Origin: Corbicula japonica
Taxonomy: Eukaryota; Mollusca; Bivalvia; Venerida; Cyrenidae
NCBI GenBank assembly: GCA_038501625.1
Contig: JAZAYU010000012.1
Location: forward strand, 3,410,001 to 3,474,000
Direction: 5' to 3'
DNA length: 64,000 bases
Part shown: piece by piece, positions 24,667 through 35,654 of the stretch
Numbering within the stretch: position 1 is the first letter of the stretch
Layout of the letters: every line of letters starts with the position of its first letter
Notes under the pieces: generated by a model
What the model saw: the letters and a program-made list of their open reading frames with translations, nothing else
What the model was told of the DNA's origin: nothing
Databases searched by the model: none
Translations under genes and position numbers: made by a program

Positions 24667-25896
24667 ATAACAGGCGTTGGTGAAGAAGATGCAAATCTTG
24701 GCATCAAACTTCACAGCAGAAATTGTGATAAACTGTATCGGTGGTCAATGTGGCGAATGTACTTAAATGAAGAACTTTCACGCGTGATTTCTGCTAGACG
24801 AAGTCCTTTGGACCAATCAAACACTATTTACAACGTGACGTCACCATATCGAAGACACCCAAACGGAATGAAATATGGCCGACAGATGAAAAGTTTGTTT
24901 AAAACAAATGTTATGAACTCTCGTTCGGTTGAGATTTTATCAGACACCGATTACTTGATATTTGGTATTCCACGAGTGTCGGTGACAAAGCGGTCACCGG
25001 AAGCTGTCAAACAGCTCCATGAATCGATGGAAGAAATTGATTTATTACGCAAACTACGTCTGGCAGAGGCAGAAGAAACCGAAGAAGAAATTACGAAATT
25101 GTTTGAGTTTGCCACCTCAGAAGTAAGTAAGATTGATAGTCAGGCGACAGATAGGCATCTTAATGAAACGGGTCATGGACAGCTAGAGTCTCATACACTC
25201 AATGGTGAAGGACCTAAAAGTACTCAACAATTGTCACAAGAGAAAACAACATACAATATTGTGAATGGTATACACGCAAATAATATCACAACTGACACTA
25301 ATCGCACAAAAAGTGAAAAGGATATACCTATGGTAAGTAAAAGTCGACAGTTTTGGGAAAAATTAGCTAATAGCAAATCCGAGATTGTGGAATTAACCCA
25401 GGACAAAAAGGTAATAAAGGAGAATCCTGATAATACTGTTATTTCCAGTGAAATCCTTCAAAAACAACAAAAGCTTTTAAAGAAAACTATTCCTAAAAGA
25501 ACAAGCAAAGACTTATGGCGTACACTTCGAGAAAGAAAAACGGAAATATTGCAGATGAGAGAATTGATATCGGAAAAGAATGCGCATACGCAGGAAAGTC
25601 AAAAACATCATCATCATCAACATCAATCGAAGAAGCACGAAAACAAAACAAGTCATCTGTGGGGATTTATTTTCCATAAAAAGAAAGAGTTACTGCAAAT
25701 GAAACGGGGACATAAAGTGGCACATGAAGTTCCAAAAAGTCTGTTGGATCAGGGTAAAAAAGATGATCCTAAGATTGGTGCCAAAAATTCACCAACCAAT
25801 TTTGAAGACGATTTTCAAAAAGAACTGGCGGAAAAGTTGCGTAAAAGAAGAAGTGAAATTTTATCAGATTCAGTAGTTGTAGAATTGAAACAATGA
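24667..25896 (+). CDS. Unrecognised motif-repeat protein, 3'-terminal coding exon (partial at 5')
   Basis: Open for 409 codons from a strong acceptor (TTTGTTTTCTTCCTACAG, 24666) to TGA at 25894-25896. The first ATG is at 24748, but the frame is open back to the splice site, so upstream exons probably exist. I do not recognise the protein. It is charged and low in Cys (one, at 20), with an acidic coiled-coil-like stretch at about 117-148, a His-rich linker at 314-319 and Lys-rich tracts. Four copies of a motif W-x2-L-x5-E-[IL]-[LV] occur with W (Ala in the last) at 230, 284, 332 and 388; the key Glu are 54, 48 and 56 residues apart. A weaker copy ends EIL at 89-91. Five N-glycosylation sequons (56, 166, 206, 212, 326) and several dibasic pairs (44, 62, 108, 277, 346, 394) would fit a secreted, processed precursor, but an intracellular scaffold is equally possible. 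Confidence 0.75.
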   Translation: MTGVGEEDANLGIKLHSRNCDKLYRWSMWRMYLNEELSRVISARRSPLDQSNTIYNVTSPYRRHPNGMKYGRQMKSLFKTNVMNSRSVEILSDTDYLIFGIPRVSVTKRSPEAVKQLHESMEEIDLLRKLRLAEAEETEEEITKLFEFATSEVSKIDSQATDRHLNETGHGQLESHTLNGEGPKSTQQLSQEKTTYNIVNGIHANNITTDTNRTKSEKDIPMVSKSRQFWEKLANSKSEIVELTQDKKVIKENPDNTVISSEILQKQQKLLKKTIPKRTSKDLWRTLRERKTEILQMRELISEKNAHTQESQKHHHHQHQSKKHENKTSHLWGFIFHKKKELLQMKRGHKVAHEVPKSLLDQGKKDDPKIGAKNSPTNFEDDFQKELAEKLRKRRSEILSDSVVVELKQ

Positions 25897-25923
25897 ACGA
25901 TAATGGGGTGACGGCGAGATTAG

Positions 25924-25929
25924 AATAAA
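25924..25929 (+). promoter_or_regulatory. Poly(A) signal of the motif-repeat gene
   Basis: AATAAA, 28 nt after the stop. Further AATAAA copies lie at about 26060-26090, so alternative 3' ends are possible. Confidence 0.5.
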
Positions 25930-26499
25930 TTATTTCTTGCCAGAATACCGGTATATAAGTATATCGTCGTAAAGCGGAATTAAAACATCTTACACATTAA
26001 GGTTTTGCATCTATGTCTTCTAAAAACATTATGTTCTGCACACTGATTTACCTGAAATGAAATAAAACTGTCCGAAATAAAGTAAATAAATTCTTCCGAC
26101 ACTATTATGATTACACAACAAAATCGATCTTAGAGATGCAAATTTCTACTAACTTTCGGGTTTACTTGAAAAGGACCTGTTACATTGTTAGCATAAAACT
26201 CTAAATATTTAATCAATACTTTTTATTAACCCTTTCTGGACAAGGCGCAAACCAAACTACCCTACCTTTTAAACGTTTGATGACCAGTTTTTAAAGTTTT
26301 TTGGTGAGTGTACATACTATTTTACCAATATTTTACAGGATATGTTCAAAATAGACACATGTTGCCACGTGTAGATCGTTCGAAGTAGCATTATCCTATA
26401 CTAGAACCGAACAGTAAGTTTGACTTGCTGGTTATGTCATTGTTTTAGTATATTTGATCTTCTAGGGCCAAAAATAATTGGGACAACTTGATTTGCAAA

Positions 26500-26755
26500 G
26501 ACCTCTTACGAACCGGCGTTAACCGGTCACCGATCGGCTCGCACCGGTGTGAAATATGAATCAAGCGTTCCGACTAAACTTAAATGACGTCAATAGCTAC
26601 GGCTGTGGTTGTTACAGGCTCGCCGCTCAAACTTTACCGGCGTATTCGGCGTGCGCCGGTTAGTGATCCCGGCTAAATCTCGGAACAAATAAAGTGATTT
26701 GCCGGTGCCCGCTTAGGAATCGGCGTACGCCGGCGGAAGCCGTCTTGGCAAATCA
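26500..26755. other. CCGG-rich segment
   Basis: This stands out from AT-rich surroundings by many CCGGT, GCCGG and CGCCGG words (ACCGGCGTTAACCGGTCACC, GGCGTACGCCGGCGG), several of them palindromic. It is likely a degraded repeat with internal dyads. No gene seen. Confidence 0.4.
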
Positions 26756-26840
26756 TGTTGGCTCAAAGTCAGAGTTTAGTGCTGATTCGCATGTTGAAAC
26801 TCTTAATAAACTCCAAATTAACATATAATCAGTGCCCAAT

Positions 26841-26970
26841 GTTATAAAACTGAGCATGGAAACCAGTCTCAAATCTCAAGCATCTGATAGGCTGAAATGG
26901 CGACCGGTCGCCATTTCAGCCAATCAGATGCTTGAGATTTGAGACTGGTTTCCAAACTCAGTTTTATAAC
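26841..26970. repeat. 130-bp near-perfect palindrome without spacer
   Basis: Arms of 65 bp meet at CGACC|GGTCG (centre 26905/26906) and match at 62 of 65 positions. The arms contain CAGTCTCAAATCTCAAGCAT and end in ATAAAACTGAG. Similarity continues a few bases outwards (CCCAA/TTGGG). It is probably a foldback MITE. Confidence 0.9.
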
Positions 26971-27589
26971 CTTGGGACCAGATGTAACATTGACCTTTAT
27001 TTAAAATGTAATTCCCTATGTAAATGAAGTTTGAAAACTCTCTTAAAGGGAGATGAATTTGAAGAAAAGTTGTTAATGCAACATGTGTAAACATCTGCCA
27101 TGTAATAAAATCCTAAAATACATTTCCAAAAAAGAAAATCACTGGATCACGGAAATCGGTGCATGTTGTTAAGTCAATGAGAAATTAACTGGAGGCTAGT
27201 TGGTTTATGCAACACTTCCAGGTAGAGACAATATAATTTGAAATTCACAGTAGCGCTATTTGTGCAGTGTAGCAGCCGTAAAACGTCTCCCCGTACATTA
27301 AGTCAGTACTGTTATCAGTAAAATAACCAGTGATGATAACGTATATCAGGGTTATCCGATCAACCTTTTTGGGGAATGTCCCGGTTCCCTCAACTGGAAC
27401 TGCAGGGCTAGGCGGTGTCGCCGTGAGGGTGAGGGTTCGCTCTCAGGTAGAGGCAATATCATTTGCATATAACTAGAAGATGGTTTTTAAACAGCATGTC
27501 TCTCGCTTAACTTGACCTTTGACCAATAGGCTCTAAAATAAGTGTTATACACGCAGAAGTTAAATCACCCTGTTTTTGTTGAAGGTAAT

Positions 27590-27705
27590 TAAAATAATAC
27601 TAATAATTCCGTTTTCACTGTGTTATTTAAGAATTGTTTATATCGCAGCCATGCAATCAGCTCGCTATATCCGGTGGATGATGCAATCGGTTTGTATACA
27701 TTGGG
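27590..27705 (+). mobile_element. Truncated relative of the TIR element of lipase intron 4
   Basis: Shares CCGTTTTCACTGTGTTATTT and GTTTATATCGCAGCCATGCA with 5435-5525. Only the right half is present. Confidence 0.7.
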
Positions 27706-27988
27706 TAAGTTACACGCAGAAGTTAAGTTTGAATACGCTGTGCCAAGGTGTTCTTTTGATATTAAGCGTAATGATATTTGACATTTACGACCCCTGTGAC
27801 AATAAACTTTGACCACGTAACCTCTTAAACGATAGGGTCATCTTCTTAAAAGAGTCCAATATGAAGACTTAGACAATTGTTCTAAAGTTATTGCGCGGAA
27901 CGATTTGACTTTTAAGGTGCCTGTGACATAGACCTTTGACTGAGTTTCCCCAGAAACAGTAGGGGTTATTAACTTTATATGTCCAGTC

Positions 27989-30900
27989 GTCAGCCGAGTA
28001 CTCCGCTGTAACTCTAGCCCCTGCCATGTCAGCCGAGTAATCCGCTGTTACTCTAGCACCTGCCATGTCAGCCGAGTAATCCGCTGTAACTCTAGCCCCT
28101 GCCATGTCAGTCGAGTAATCCGCTGTAACTCTAGCCCCTGCCATGTCAGCCGAGTACTCCGCTGTAACTCTAGCCCCTGCCATGTCAGCCGAGTAATCCG
28201 CTGTAACTCTAGCCCCTGCCATGTCAGTCGAGTAATCCGCTGTAACTCTAGCCCCTGCCATGTCAGCCGAGTAATCCGCTGTAACTCTAGCCCCTGTCGT
28301 GTCAGCCGAGTAATCCGCTGTAACTCTAGCCCCTGCCATGTCAGCCGAGTAATCCGCTGTAACTCTAGCACCTGCCATGTCAGCCGAGTAATCCGCTGTA
28401 ACTCTAGCACCTGCCATGTCAGCCGAGTAATCCGCTGTTACTCTAGCCCCTGCCATGTCAGCCGAGTAATCCGCTGTAACTCTAGCACCTGCCATGTCAG
28501 CCGAGTAATCCGCTGTTACTCTAGCCCCTGCCATGTCAGCCGAGTAATCCGCTGTAACTCTAGCACCTGCCATGTAAGCCGAGTAATCCGCTGTAACTCT
28601 AGCCCCTGCCATGTCAGCCGAGTAATCCGCTGTTACTCTAGCCCCTGCCATGTCAGTCGAGTAATCCGCTGTAACTCTAGCCCCTGCCATGTCAGCCGAG
28701 TAATCCGCTGTAACTCTAGCCCCTGCCATGTCAGCCGAGTAATCCGCTGTTACTCTAGCCCCTGCCATGTCAGTCGAGTAATCCGCTGTAACTCTAGCCC
28801 CTGCCATGTCAGCCGAGTAATCCGCTGTAACTTATTCGCTGTAACTCTAGCCCCTGCCATGTCAGCCGAGTAATCCGCTGTTACTCTAGCCCCTGCCATG
28901 TCAGTCGAGTAATCCGCTGTAACTCTAGCCCCTGCCATGTCAGCCGAGTAATCCGCTGTTACTCTAGCCCCTGCCATGTCAGTCGAGTAATCCGCTGTAA
29001 CTCTAGCCCCTGCCATGTCAGCCGAGTAATCCGCTGTAACTTATTCGCTGTAACTCTAGCACCTGCCATGTCAGCCGAGTAATCCGCTGTAACTCTAGCC
29101 CCTGCCATGTCAGCCGAGTAATCCGCTGTTACTCTAGCCCCTGCCATGTCAGTCGAGTAATCCGCTGTAACTCTAGCCCCTGCCATGTCAGCCGAGTAAT
29201 CCGCTGTTACTCTAGCCCCAGCCATGTCAGCCGAGTAATCCGCTGTAGCTCTAGCCCCTGCCGTGTCAGCCGACATCCGCTGTAACTCTAGCCCCTGCCA
29301 TGTCAGCCGAGTAATCCGCTGTTACTCTAGCCCCAGCCATGTCAGCCGAGTAATCCGCTGTAGCTCTAGCCCCTGCCGTGTCAGCCGACATCCGCTGTAA
29401 CTCTAGCCCCTGCCGTGTCAGCCGACTAATCCGCTGTAACTAGCCCCTGCCGTGTCAGCCGACATCCGCTGTAACTCTAGCCCCTGCCGTGTCAGCCGAC
29501 TAATCCGCTGTAACTCTAGCCCCTGCCGTGTCAGCCGACATCCGCTGTAACTCTAGCCCCTGCCATGTCAGCCGAGTAATCCTCTGTAACTCTAGCCCCT
29601 GCCATGTCAGCCGAGTAATCCTCTGTAACTCTAGCCCCTGCCATGTCAGCCGAGTAATCCGCTGTTACTCTAGCCCCTGCCGTGTCAGTGCCATGTCAGC
29701 CGAGTAATCCGCTGTTACTCTAGCCCCTGCCATGTCAGCCGAGTAATCCGCTGTAACTATAGCCCCTGCATTGTCAGCCGAGTAATCCGCTGTAACTCTA
29801 GTCCCTGCCATGTCAGCCGACCAATCCGCTGTTACTCTAGCCCCTGCCATGTCAGCCGAGTAATCCGCTGTTACTCTAGCCCCTGCCGTGTCAGCAGAGT
29901 AATCCGCTGTAACTATAGCCCCTGCATTGTCAGCCGAGTAATCCGCTGTAACTCTAGTCCCTGCCATGTCAGCCGACGAATCCGCTGTTACTCTAGCCCC
30001 TGCCATGTCAGCCGAGTAATCCGCTGTAACTCTAGCCCCTGCCATGTCAGCCGAGTAATCCTCTGTAACTCTAGCCCCTGCCATGTCAGCCGAGTAATCT
30101 GCTGTTACTCTAGCCCCTGCCATGTCAGCCGAGTAATCCGCTGTAACTCTAGCCCCTTCCATGTCAGCCGAGTAATCCGCTGTTACTCTAGCCCCTGCCA
30201 TGTCAGCCGAGTAATCCGCTGTAACTCTAGCCCCTGCCATGTCAGCCGAGTAATCCGCTGTTACTCTAGCCCCTGCCATGTCAGCCGAGTAATCCGCTGT
30301 AACTCTAGCCCCTGCCATGTCAGCCGAGTAATCCGCTGTAACTCTAGCCCCTGCCATGTCAGCCGAGTAATCCGCTGTAACTCTAGCCCCTGCCATGTCA
30401 GCCGAGTAATCCGCTGTAACTCTAGCCCCTGCCATGTCAGCCGAGTAATCCGCTGTAACTCTAGCCCCTGCCATGTCAGCCGAGTAATCCGCTGTAACTC
30501 TAGCCCCTGCCATGTCAGCCGAGTAATCCGCTGTTACTCTAGCCCCTGCCATGTCAGCCGAGTAATCCGCTGTTACTCTAGCACCTGCCATGTCAGCCGA
30601 GTAATCCGCTGTTACTCTAGCCCCTGCCATGTCAGCCGAGTAATCCGCTGTAACTCTAGCCCCTGCCATGTCAGCCGAGTAATCCGCTGTAACTCTAGCC
30701 CCTGCCATGTCAGCCGAGTAATCCGCTGTTACTCTAGCCCCTGCCATGTCAGCCGAGTAATCCGCTGTTACTCTAGCCCCTGCCATGTCAGCCGAGTAAT
30801 CCGCTGTAACTCTAGCCCCTGCCATGTCAGCCGAGTAATCCGCTGTAACTCTAGCCCCTGCCATGTCAGCCGAGTACTCCGCTGTAACTCTAGCACCTGC

Positions 30901-31791
30901 CATGTCAGCCGAGTAATCCGCTGTAACTCTAGCCCCTGCCATGTCAGCCGAGTACTCCGCTGTAACTCTAGCACCTGCCATGTCAGCCGAGTAATCCGCT
31001 GTAACTCTAGCACCTGCCATGTCAGCCGAGTACTCCGCTGTAACTCTAGCCCCTGCCATGTCAGCCGAGTACTCCGCTGTAACTCTAGCCCCTGCCATGT
31101 CAGCCGAGTAATCCGCTGTAACTCTAGCCCCTGTCATGTCAGCCGAGTAATCCGCTGTAACTCTAGCACCTGCCATGTCAGCCGAGTAATCCGCTGTAAC
31201 TCTAGCCCCTGCCATGTCAGCCGAGTAATCCGCTGTTACTCTAGCACCTGCCATGTCAGCCGAGTAATCCGCTGTAACTCTAGCCCCTGCCATGTCAGCC
31301 GAGTAATCCGCTGTTACTCTAGCCCCTGCCAGGGGCTAATGTCAGCCGAGTAATCCGCTGTAACTCTAGCCCCTGCCATGTCAGTCGAGTAATCCGCTGT
31401 AACTCTAGCCCCTGCCATGTCAGCCGAGTACTCCGCTGTAACTCTAGCACCTGCCATGTCAGCCGAGTAATCCGCTGTAACTCTAGCCCCTGCCATGTCA
31501 GCCGAGTACTCCGCTGTAACTCTAGCACCTGCCATGTCAGCCGAGTAATCCGCTGTAACTCTAGCACCTGCCATGTCAGCCGAGTACTCCGCTGTAACTC
31601 TAGCACCTTCCATGTCAGCCGAGTACTCCGCTGTAACTCTAGCACCTGCCATGTCAGCCGAGTACTCCGCTGTAACTCTAGCCCCTGCCATGTCAGCCGA
31701 GTACTCCGCTGTAACTCTAGCACCTGCCATGTCAGCCGAGTAATCCGCTGTAACTCTAGCCCCTGCCGTGTCAGCCGAGTAATCCGCTGTA
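27989..31791 (-). repeat. 39-bp minisatellite, about 97 copies
   Basis: Units such as CCATGTCAGCCGAGTAATCC plus GCTGTAACTCTAGCCCCTG run for 3.8 kb. Each unit has two CpGs, making the array a CpG-dense block in AT-rich DNA. Read on the minus strand it gives a 13-residue repeat MAGARVTADYSAD, open for up to 542 codons because 39 is a multiple of 3. Common variants in that frame are GTT/GTA and GGG/GGT (both silent), GAT/GAG (Asp/Glu) and GCT/ACT (Ala/Thr). Frame is broken by two 14-bp insertions (about 28831 and 29040), repeated 2-bp deletions (for example 29272) and an inverted fragment near 31329. Higher-order duplications exist, including a 209-bp block. I annotate it as a minisatellite; coding potential is unproven. 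Confidence 0.9.
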
Positions 31792-32654
31792 TCGCTATTG
31801 GAATTATTTTGAATGAGAAATAAAGACTTTCATTTTTATCCCGGTACTTTAAATACAAGTTCGAAAAGTAACAGAAAAACAACAGCATCACAGTGGATTT
31901 GAGGTATGAAAGGAAAACTGTCAACTTTATCGCCGCATTTATGTTCATTTCGAATTGGCAATTTCCTAACATTTCATCGTTAAACAATATTGTACATGTA
32001 TGTGTGTAATGAAAGTTCATATTTTAAAACAAACATCTCCATTAAGTCGATAAAATTATTTGAAGAATACATGTAATGCAGAACAAAACCTGATATACAA
32101 TGTGTTTGCGATAACAACGAGCCAATGCAAGTGGAAAGTGGGGAATTGATTCTAACCGTCCCACACATCTGTCCACTCTCTTACACCATCGGCTCATAAC
32201 ATCTGTTATAGGCTGGGACTACTTTCAACTACTTTTACTTAAACTCAAAGAAATATTTCACCAATTACATTTACAATAGCTTGGGTTTCTTCGGTTTTAA
32301 TGAAAAATAGTGAAGATTTTTGTCATATTTTTTACCTTAAGCTTTCAAATTCATAATTTTGACTATATAAAACAGGGCTGTCGAGTTGGGTAAAAAATCT
32401 TGACATTGAGCCTTTCGCAGAGGTGTAAAGTGAGTGTACGGAACGACAACTCTGCAAAGGAGATTGACATCTGTTTTGCTTTAAACGCAAAATATTTATA
32501 CAATGTACCAACTCCACACTTGCTCTCTACACAACGATCACATGCAACAAGAAATAGAAATAAGTTCTAACCTCTCACAAAGATGCCATTCTCTTAGCGC
32601 GAAAAATAAAATTATTGTTGAAACTTTTTGAATTGTTGCACAAAGCCGTCTCGC
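31792..32654. other. Intergenic, nothing recognised
   Basis: AT-rich flank of the minisatellite. No supported exon or element seen. Confidence 0.4.
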
Positions 32655-32731
32655 TTATTGTTGATCAAGTCTGAGAGACCCTTTGAGAACGTGTCTTTCT
32701 CAAAGGGTCTCTCAGACTTGATCAACAATAA
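32655..32731. repeat. Perfect 34-bp inverted repeat, 9-nt loop
   Basis: Arms 32655-32688 and 32698-32731 (containing GATCAAGTCTGAGAGACCC and its complement) match at every position around AACGTGTCT. A transcript would form a long perfect hairpin. It lies in otherwise featureless intergenic sequence. Confidence 0.9.
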
Positions 32732-33659
32732 TTAATTCAACAAGATAAAGTAGCAAGCATTTATAACAGAAAACAGACTGGGCTTGGATGTGTTCTTAGA
32801 TTTTTAGATCCCTCAGACCGTCGTGCCAAAAAATTACCGGCAAATAATTTTAAAGTTCCAGGAGTGTGTTAAAAAAGCCTGTGCGCATGTAGGCCTACGT
32901 TTGATGTCATTTTGTAACCACACATTTCAGTAATATAATTGTGTGTAGATATACTGCATTTTCGTTATTACTTAAATGGATTCGTTTTGTGTTGTTGATT
33001 GGTTTAAACTTAAAATTCTTTCAGCGTTTTACATTAAAATATTCCGACGAAACACAAAAAGACCATATTGTGTTAAACCTAAGACGGATACCGCAATTTC
33101 TTCGAGTAATTGTACATAATCTGCAACTCTCAGCGCTGCAAGACACTCTAAGTGTGCATGCTTAGCTGCATATTCATCTGCTCAAATTTTAGTTGTAATC
33201 GAACATGTATGTATGCACAATTGTTGTCCCAAACTTTGAATTATAATTGCGTTTAAAACAGAAAAAAGATGTTACAATTAATAGAACAAAATATAAACTT
33301 GACCAGATTGGAATCCACAGCTTACCGTGCAGTAACTCTTCCAAATCTCAACATCTATATAAACAAATACTTTAAAATCTTCTTTTATTATACAGAACGG
33401 AAATTTACTTAAAACATTCACAAAATGGTAGCCTCAATATCTCGGAAAGTGTAACTCTTTCAGTTATTCATACTACCGACAATGACAACCTGGTACTTTG
33501 CGGGGAAAACTTGGACTCAAGACTCAAATCTCAGATAACTGAGCAAAAGTCCCAAAATAGTGACATATGACATTATTCTGTATACTTTAGTTCCAACAAT
33601 TTGGTAAACTGTTGTAGCTTAACTTAAAGAAATATACGTCTGTAGAAATACGTAGAAAG

Positions 33660-33918
33660 GGCCACTGCTGGAATATGTTCTACGGGGATTGGAGTATGGA
33701 ATTTAGTCCCGTTGAAGGGCTGTCTTGAAGCCCTCTACTGTCAGCGCGCGCACTATTTCTTCTTCCAGATGGTTCCAGTCCACAAGTGTTTTTACGAAAA
33801 GGGAATTTTTAAATTGTTTTGTGTGAGCAAACGGGATTTTGAATGATCTAGAGTTTTTTGAAGTTCTATTTTCCACGATATTTAATGCGATATGATCTGT
33901 GTAGTTTTTGGGTTTCAC
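33660..33918 (-). pseudogene. LINE (non-LTR retrotransposon) reverse-transcriptase C-terminal relic
   Basis: A minus-strand frame of 71 codons ends in a stretch typical of the C-terminus of CR1/Jockey-type LINE proteins: a basic region, then LVDWNHLEEEIV and FKTALQRD before the stop. The upstream polymerase and endonuclease domains are missing, so this is a 5'-truncated copy. The sequence below 33703 probably includes its 3' UTR. Family assignment is from motif memory only. Confidence 0.6.
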
Positions 33919-33974
33919 AGTTCTCCCTTCAGTTTTTTTTCCAAATATATGTTAGGGTCCACTGCCGGCACCAG

Positions 33975-33996
33975 CCCCCCCCCCCCCCCCCCCCCC
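33975..33996. repeat. Poly-C run, 22 bases
   Basis: The longest of several C homopolymers in the window; others are at 10272-10285, 22005-22023, 42440-42458 and 42643-42654. Confidence 0.9.
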
Positions 33997-33999
33997 TGC

Positions 34000-35130
34000 G
34001 ATCTTGTAGAGCATTACCAGTCGGTTGTATTTGCGACGTTCTTGAAGCGTTGTTAGTTTTAAGGACTTGAGCGTGTTCGTTACAGAGCCTTCTTCTTTGC
34101 TTTTATAATCATTGAGGATAAATCTAGCACCTTGTCAGTGGATTTTTTTTTCAATTTTGTCAATGTCTTTGTTTAGATATATGAACATGTATGTAAAAAC
34201 ACTGCGTGATCTTAATGGAAATTACGTGCAAACTTTTTTCACTTTGGCTTCACTTGGGAACTCATTCTGTTCGTTATGCACGATACATACCGGTAACTGA
34301 AAAAATTATCACGCGATAAAGTTAATATTACACCGTCCCGTCTCGCCAATCCTCGCAGGATTCGAGACATTGTTGGAGCTACTTCCTGCTCTGTACTTTC
34401 GTTCCGATGCAAGTGTTCTAAATCCCATTACAGTTTTTTTGGGATGTATATACTTTCGGAAATCAGTTAGATTTAACGTAAGTATATATGGAATCAAAAT
34501 ATCGTCAAATTAACCTAGTCTTTAATGTTCTTGTGAAACCCGGTAGGAATTTAAAATCAGTCATCCGTAACCAGCGGTCCCTGAGTCTCGATCAGTTTGT
34601 AATGACTGATTTGAATGGATTTTGCTTAGGGATTATTCTAACGCGGAATAGGAGAGTGCCCCATTCTGCCTCTTTTAAACTTCGCCCTTTTGCCCAAAGA
34701 GCTATCAAACTTTAAAATCACTGCTTTAATGATCCTAATGTGCTGATCTGACATCTTTCCGACTGTTAAACACTGCTTTAAATGATTGTACTGTGCCACT
34801 CTCATACCTTCCACTAACTGATTGCATCCAGCGTACATGTAGCGCGATAAAACTTATTGGGTACAGGGGTTCTGCTAGGGCATACAGTCGTAAATTATGG
34901 CGATACATACAGAGGACACCTAAATTATGGCAACATGTACACCTAAATTTAAGATCAAAGACGTACCGTGGACTTATGAAAATAATAAGGTATGCCAAAA
35001 ATCACAGCCAGTGATGTAAGCAGGCGCAGTGAATTTAAACTCCCTCCCACAATCTGCCAGTCACGTTAATCATTCCTTCAGCGTGAAGAATACATCCCAA
35101 TCAATGAAGGTAATTCATACTTCCAGATAG
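34000..35130. other. Intergenic, nothing recognised
   Basis: Several open frames of 60-90 codons overlap on both strands around 34310-35014. None has a domain, splice context or coding-like composition that I can defend. Confidence 0.35.
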
Positions 35131-35139
35131 TACAGTTGT

Positions 35140-35290
35140 ACTAATGATGAGCTGTGAAAATTAAATTATCATTTTTTCAACAATTTTCTCCTGTTATTAT
35201 CAATATTCATCTGTTTGTAACAATATAATAACAGTTTGTTCGGAAATTGTTGAAAAAATGATAATTTTATTGTCACACCTCATCACCTTT
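35140..35290. mobile_element. MITE-like inverted repeat
   Basis: The ends share GATGAG then ATTATCATTTTTTCAACAA, with the complement TTGTTGAAAAAATGATAA at 35250-35268 and CTCATC at the right edge. The left and right halves fold on each other around an AT-rich centre. Confidence 0.7.
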
Positions 35291-35489
35291 TGCACACTAT
35301 GGTGTACAGTTCTGATCGACCTGAACACATGCGCAAGTTGGTCTAATAATTAGCATGTATTGCATGTTCCAACATAATGTGATGTTGTTTTCGATATTTG
35401 ACAATTAACAGAAGATATATTGAGTAACAGCTCATTGACGTATTTTGCTTTTCATACATGCGGCGGCATGCTTTCAAAAAGATACGACT

Positions 35490-35654
35490 GTTTGTCATCT
35501 AAGAGAACAAGGACGAGATGATAGAAGTCATGACGTTTAACCATCTATGCCATCTGATAAGGATCTGCGCTGATCGCCTATTGGTCAGAAATAACCTAAC
35601 AAATCAAAAAGTGAACAGTTTAGATTCTGATCAGATGGCACTGATGTGCTGACT
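35490..35654. mobile_element. TTAA-family MITE, left part (split copy)
   Basis: Matches the interior of the MITE family (GAAATAACCTAACAAATCAA, CTGATCAGATGGCA) and stops abruptly at TGACT. The missing right end is found at 37976-38041. The left terminus is eroded. Confidence 0.8.

Noticed and set aside
24748..24750. ATG at 24748 as the start of the motif-repeat protein
   Set aside because: The frame is open back to a strong acceptor at 24666 with protein-like residues before the Met, so the true start is probably in an upstream exon.
25614..25632. His-rich run in the motif-repeat protein as a metal-binding domain
   Set aside because: Only a short CAT/CAC run in a linker; no further metal-site residues nearby.
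27869..31730. Several long minus-strand frames reading MAGARVTADYSAD repeats
   Set aside because: They result from a 39-bp tandem unit lacking stops. Frames are broken by non-triplet indels and no start, signal or splice context was found, so not called as CDS.
33858..35014. Overlapping short frames on both strands
   Set aside because: None shows a domain or consistent splice signals; apart from the LINE relic they look random.
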